A stretch of DNA of 44,168 nt from Ruminococcus sp. (GTDB taxonomy: Bacteria; Bacillota; Clostridia; Oscillospirales; Ruminococcaceae), in assembly GCA_017472145.1 (NCBI GenBank), contig JAFUQX010000005.1, positions 1-44,168 of the forward strand. The letters are read 5' to 3'. A program made the translations under genes and the position numbers. Every line of letters begins with the position of its first letter. Position 1 is the first letter of the stretch. The notes beneath the pieces are model-generated. The model had not been told where the DNA came from, ran no database searches, and saw only the letters and a program-made list of their open reading frames with translations. This document shows, in pieces, positions 42,187 to 44,168 of this stretch.

Positions 42187-43401
42187 ATGAGCTATGCGAT
42201 TATCCGCAATAAAAATTACAAGATAAATGCCGTCCCTCTGATGGAACGGCACAACGAACGGCTTAATCATAATTACAGCAATAAGGATATAGACCTGTCA
42301 CGCACTTCGGAGAACTATCACCTCAAGAGGATACAGGCTGAGTCTTACCAGCAGGAGTTTAAAAGGATACGAACAAGGCAAGGTCTGAAAGGCAATCTAC
42401 GTCTGCACGGTGAGAAGCAGAGCACTGTGCTTTGTGAGTTTGTTATTACCTCAGACAAGGAGTTCTTCGATAGAATTGGCAAGGAACGTACAAAGAAATT
42501 TTTTCAGGACGCTTACGATTTTGTAACAGCAAAGGCTGGAGGTGAGCAGTATGTACTCTCTGCCGTTGTTCATATGGACGAAGCGACTCCCCATATGCAC
42601 GTCGCTTTCATTCCTGTCATCAACGGCAAGGACAGAAAAGGCAACCCCTGCAAGCGTATCAACTGCTCGGAGTTCTGGAAAGGGAGGGACAGTTATTCCC
42701 GTCTGCAAGACGAATACTATGATTTTATCACAAGCAGGGGTTATGATTTGGAGCGTGGTGAGAAAGGAAGCACCGCCGAGCATTTGTCCGTTGCGGAGTA
42801 CAAGCTGAAAAAGACTGAGGAACAGCTTGCCTCAATGTCGGAGCAAATTGCAGAGATTGAAAATATTGAGGAGGTCAAGGCTACAAATCTCCCGCTGAAT
42901 ACTGTCGCTATCAAGAGGGACGATTTTGAAATGCTCTCCGCTGCGGCTAAAAAACATGTGGGTACGAAAAATGCAGAAGCAGAAAATGTTCAGCTTAAAG
43001 CGGAGTGTACAAAACTAAAAAGTGAGAACGAGGCACTGAAATCAGCGAGGGACAATTTATCGGGACAGCTTCATCAGCTTGAATATGAGTATGGGCGGTT
43101 TTACGAAACCGTTGCAGATGAGGTTGATTTTGCTGAGGAGAACGAGATGCTGAAAAAGGAAAATGAGGTTGTTTCTTTACAGGTGCATACACTATCAGAT
43201 GATGTACGGATACTCAAAGAAGAACGGTACCAACTTGAAAAGCAAATTGAGAATAAGGATGAGGAACTTATCCAGACAAAATCCTTACTGAAAGCCTTGC
43301 AGGAGAAATTCGACAGGGTCATGGATTTTATCAAGCGCCACAACCTGAAAGAAAAGCTGGAGGAGTTTTTGAAGCCGAAAACGCATCACAGGTCGATATA
43401 G
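42187..43401 (+). CDS. MobV-family relaxase (Pre/Mob plasmid recombination protein)
   Basis: A 404-residue protein that nicks oriT and pilots the DNA strand during mobilisation. The N-terminal half shows the family pattern: SYAIIRNKNYK, RHNERLNHNYSNKDID, and the metal-binding histidine motif VHMDEATPHMHVAFIPV (~residues 132-148). The C-terminal half (~210-400) is a long coiled coil rich in Glu, Lys and Leu, typical of these proteins. AAAAGGAG lies upstream of its ATG. Presence of a relaxase without a type IV secretion system marks a mobilizable element. Confidence 0.95.
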   Translation: MSYAIIRNKNYKINAVPLMERHNERLNHNYSNKDIDLSRTSENYHLKRIQAESYQQEFKRIRTRQGLKGNLRLHGEKQSTVLCEFVITSDKEFFDRIGKERTKKFFQDAYDFVTAKAGGEQYVLSAVVHMDEATPHMHVAFIPVINGKDRKGNPCKRINCSEFWKGRDSYSRLQDEYYDFITSRGYDLERGEKGSTAEHLSVAEYKLKKTEEQLASMSEQIAEIENIEEVKATNLPLNTVAIKRDDFEMLSAAAKKHVGTKNAEAENVQLKAECTKLKSENEALKSARDNLSGQLHQLEYEYGRFYETVADEVDFAEENEMLKKENEVVSLQVHTLSDDVRILKEERYQLEKQIENKDEELIQTKSLLKALQEKFDRVMDFIKRHNLKEKLEEFLKPKTHHRSI

Positions 43402-43437
43402 GCATTATCAACATGGCATATTTCTTACATTTGCTTC

Positions 43438-43466
43438 TTGACTTTACCATGTGAAAGTAATATAAT
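43438..43466 (+). promoter_or_regulatory. Promoter of the integrase gene
   Basis: TTGACT (43438-43443), a 17-base spacer, and TATAAT (43461-43466), about 50 bases before the ATG at 43519. Confidence 0.85.
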
Positions 43467-43518
43467 TAAGAACACAGGAGTATGCCATAAATTCACACAT
43501 CAAAAGGAGAGATGTACT

Positions 43519-44168
43519 ATGGCAAATATTCAGAAAAGAGGAAATTCATATAGAATTAAGGTTTCATGCGGATATGACGCAAATGGCAAGCAGGTCATTC
43601 AATCCATGACTTGGAAGCCGGAACCGGGAATGACGGAGCGTAAGATCGAAAAGGAGCTTCAGCGGCAGACGGTGTTATTTGAAGAAGCCTGTCTGAAGGG
43701 ACAGGTTGTAGCAACAATTAAATTTGAAGAGTTTGCCAAGCAGTGGTTCACAGAATACGCTGAAAAGCGGCTGAAGGCTCAGACGATTTGTGGCTACCAC
43801 TACCTTGAGCCGAGGATTTACAAGACAATCGGACATATGAGGCTTGATAAGATTACGCCTCGTCACATTCAGAAGTTCATCAACGGCTTGTGTGATGAGG
43901 AGCGTAAGGATTCACTTGGAAGCAAAGGCAGAAAGCTGTCCGCAAAGACGATCAAGCTGCACCTTTCGCTGATTTCCACCATCTTTGATTATGCAATCAA
44001 GATGCAGATGGTCTCATCAAATCCCTGCAAAGCGGTATCTCTTCCCTCCCCCGATAAGAAGGAACGAGAAATTTACACGCTTGAGGAGGCACAGCATATT
44101 CTGGAATTGTTTGAGAACGAGAGCGAGGATAATTTCAAATATGTTGTATTCTTCACGATGGCGATGTA
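43519..44168 (+). CDS. int: Tyrosine recombinase / integrase (partial, 3' end outside window)
   Basis: The open frame runs from the ATG at 43519 (AAAAGGAG upstream) through the window end, about 216 residues. It begins MANIQKRGNSYRIKVSCGYD, the AP2-like arm-type DNA-binding N-terminus of phage and Tn916-type integrases. A core-binding SAM-like domain follows (FEEFAKQWFTEYAEKRLKAQ; HLSLISTIFDYAIKMQMVSS). It ends at the start of the catalytic domain (EIYTLEEAQHILELFENESE). The catalytic R-H-R-Y residues lie beyond the window. It probably integrates the element at the tRNA 3' end found at 36265. Confidence 0.93.
   Translation, partial: MANIQKRGNSYRIKVSCGYDANGKQVIQSMTWKPEPGMTERKIEKELQRQTVLFEEACLKGQVVATIKFEEFAKQWFTEYAEKRLKAQTICGYHYLEPRIYKTIGHMRLDKITPRHIQKFINGLCDEERKDSLGSKGRKLSAKTIKLHLSLISTIFDYAIKMQMVSSNPCKAVSLPSPDKKEREIYTLEEAQHILELFENESEDNFKYVVFFTMAM

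Larger units (their letters stand above)
36265..44168. mobile_element. Integrative mobilizable element (partial, runs off the window)
   Basis: It begins at the tRNA-fragment attachment site. It contains DUF6809 remnants, dockerin/CBM-type cargo, an excisionase-like gene, a replication-gene remnant, a probable oriT, a MobV relaxase and a tyrosine integrase. No conjugation machinery is seen, so it would be mobilised in trans. Base composition is visibly more AT-rich than the DNA to the left. Confidence 0.75.

Overview
The window looks like chromosome of a fibre-degrading anaerobic Firmicute of the Ruminococcaceae, close to Ruminococcus (R. champanellensis / R. flavefaciens type). The clues are many type I dockerin modules, very long threonine linkers, CBM and glycoside hydrolase genes, typical Gram-positive ribosome binding sites and sigma-A promoters (TTGACA-17-TATAAT), and a Rex regulator. 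The genus is an inference; there is no rRNA gene to confirm it.

Layout. 1-4.8 kb: a minus-strand unit with a GH95 alpha-L-fucosidase-type enzyme, a GH26 mannanase-like lipoprotein whose acid/base position is Gln, and a small membrane protein. 4.9-10.2 kb: aconitase, small membrane proteins, a TraX-like protein, NADP-isocitrate dehydrogenase and Rex, which together form the oxidative arm of a partial TCA pathway that makes 2-oxoglutarate, plus its redox sensor. 10.3-12.2 kb: two nested palindromic mobile repeats, then ispD-ispF of the MEP isoprenoid pathway. 12.2-19.2 kb: one promoter drives three tandem paralogous secreted dockerin proteins built from five copies of an unrecognised module of about 380 residues. 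The scar of a further dockerin lies in their leader. 19.2-31.3 kb: galE and a DUF2500-like protein, a 1486-residue multimodular Thr-rich dockerin protein that looks like an unusual scaffoldin, a TetR regulator, a dockerin protein with two tandem HExxH metallopeptidase modules, and two zinc-ribbon/DUF4190 membrane proteins. 31.4-35.9 kb: housekeeping genes alr, a SLOG-family gene, queH, ricT and holB.

From 36265 the sequence changes. A 3'-terminal tRNA fragment marks a probable attachment site. Beyond it lies AT-richer DNA with a frameshifted DUF6809 gene, a dockerin protein carrying a detached M4-type propeptide, a broken M4 metallopeptidase with CBM-like modules, an excisionase-like gene, the start of a deleted replication gene, a probable oriT, a MobV relaxase and a tyrosine integrase that runs off the window. 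This is an integrative mobilizable element carrying cellulosome-type cargo.

The most novel material is the tandem dockerin family with its repeated module (12.2-19.2 kb), the scaffoldin-like Thr-rich protein (21.0-25.5 kb), the duplicated dockerin metallopeptidase (26.8-29.4 kb), the split propeptide/peptidase pair on the mobile element, the nested MITE, and a promoter-to-terminator candidate small RNA at about 36.04-36.20 kb.
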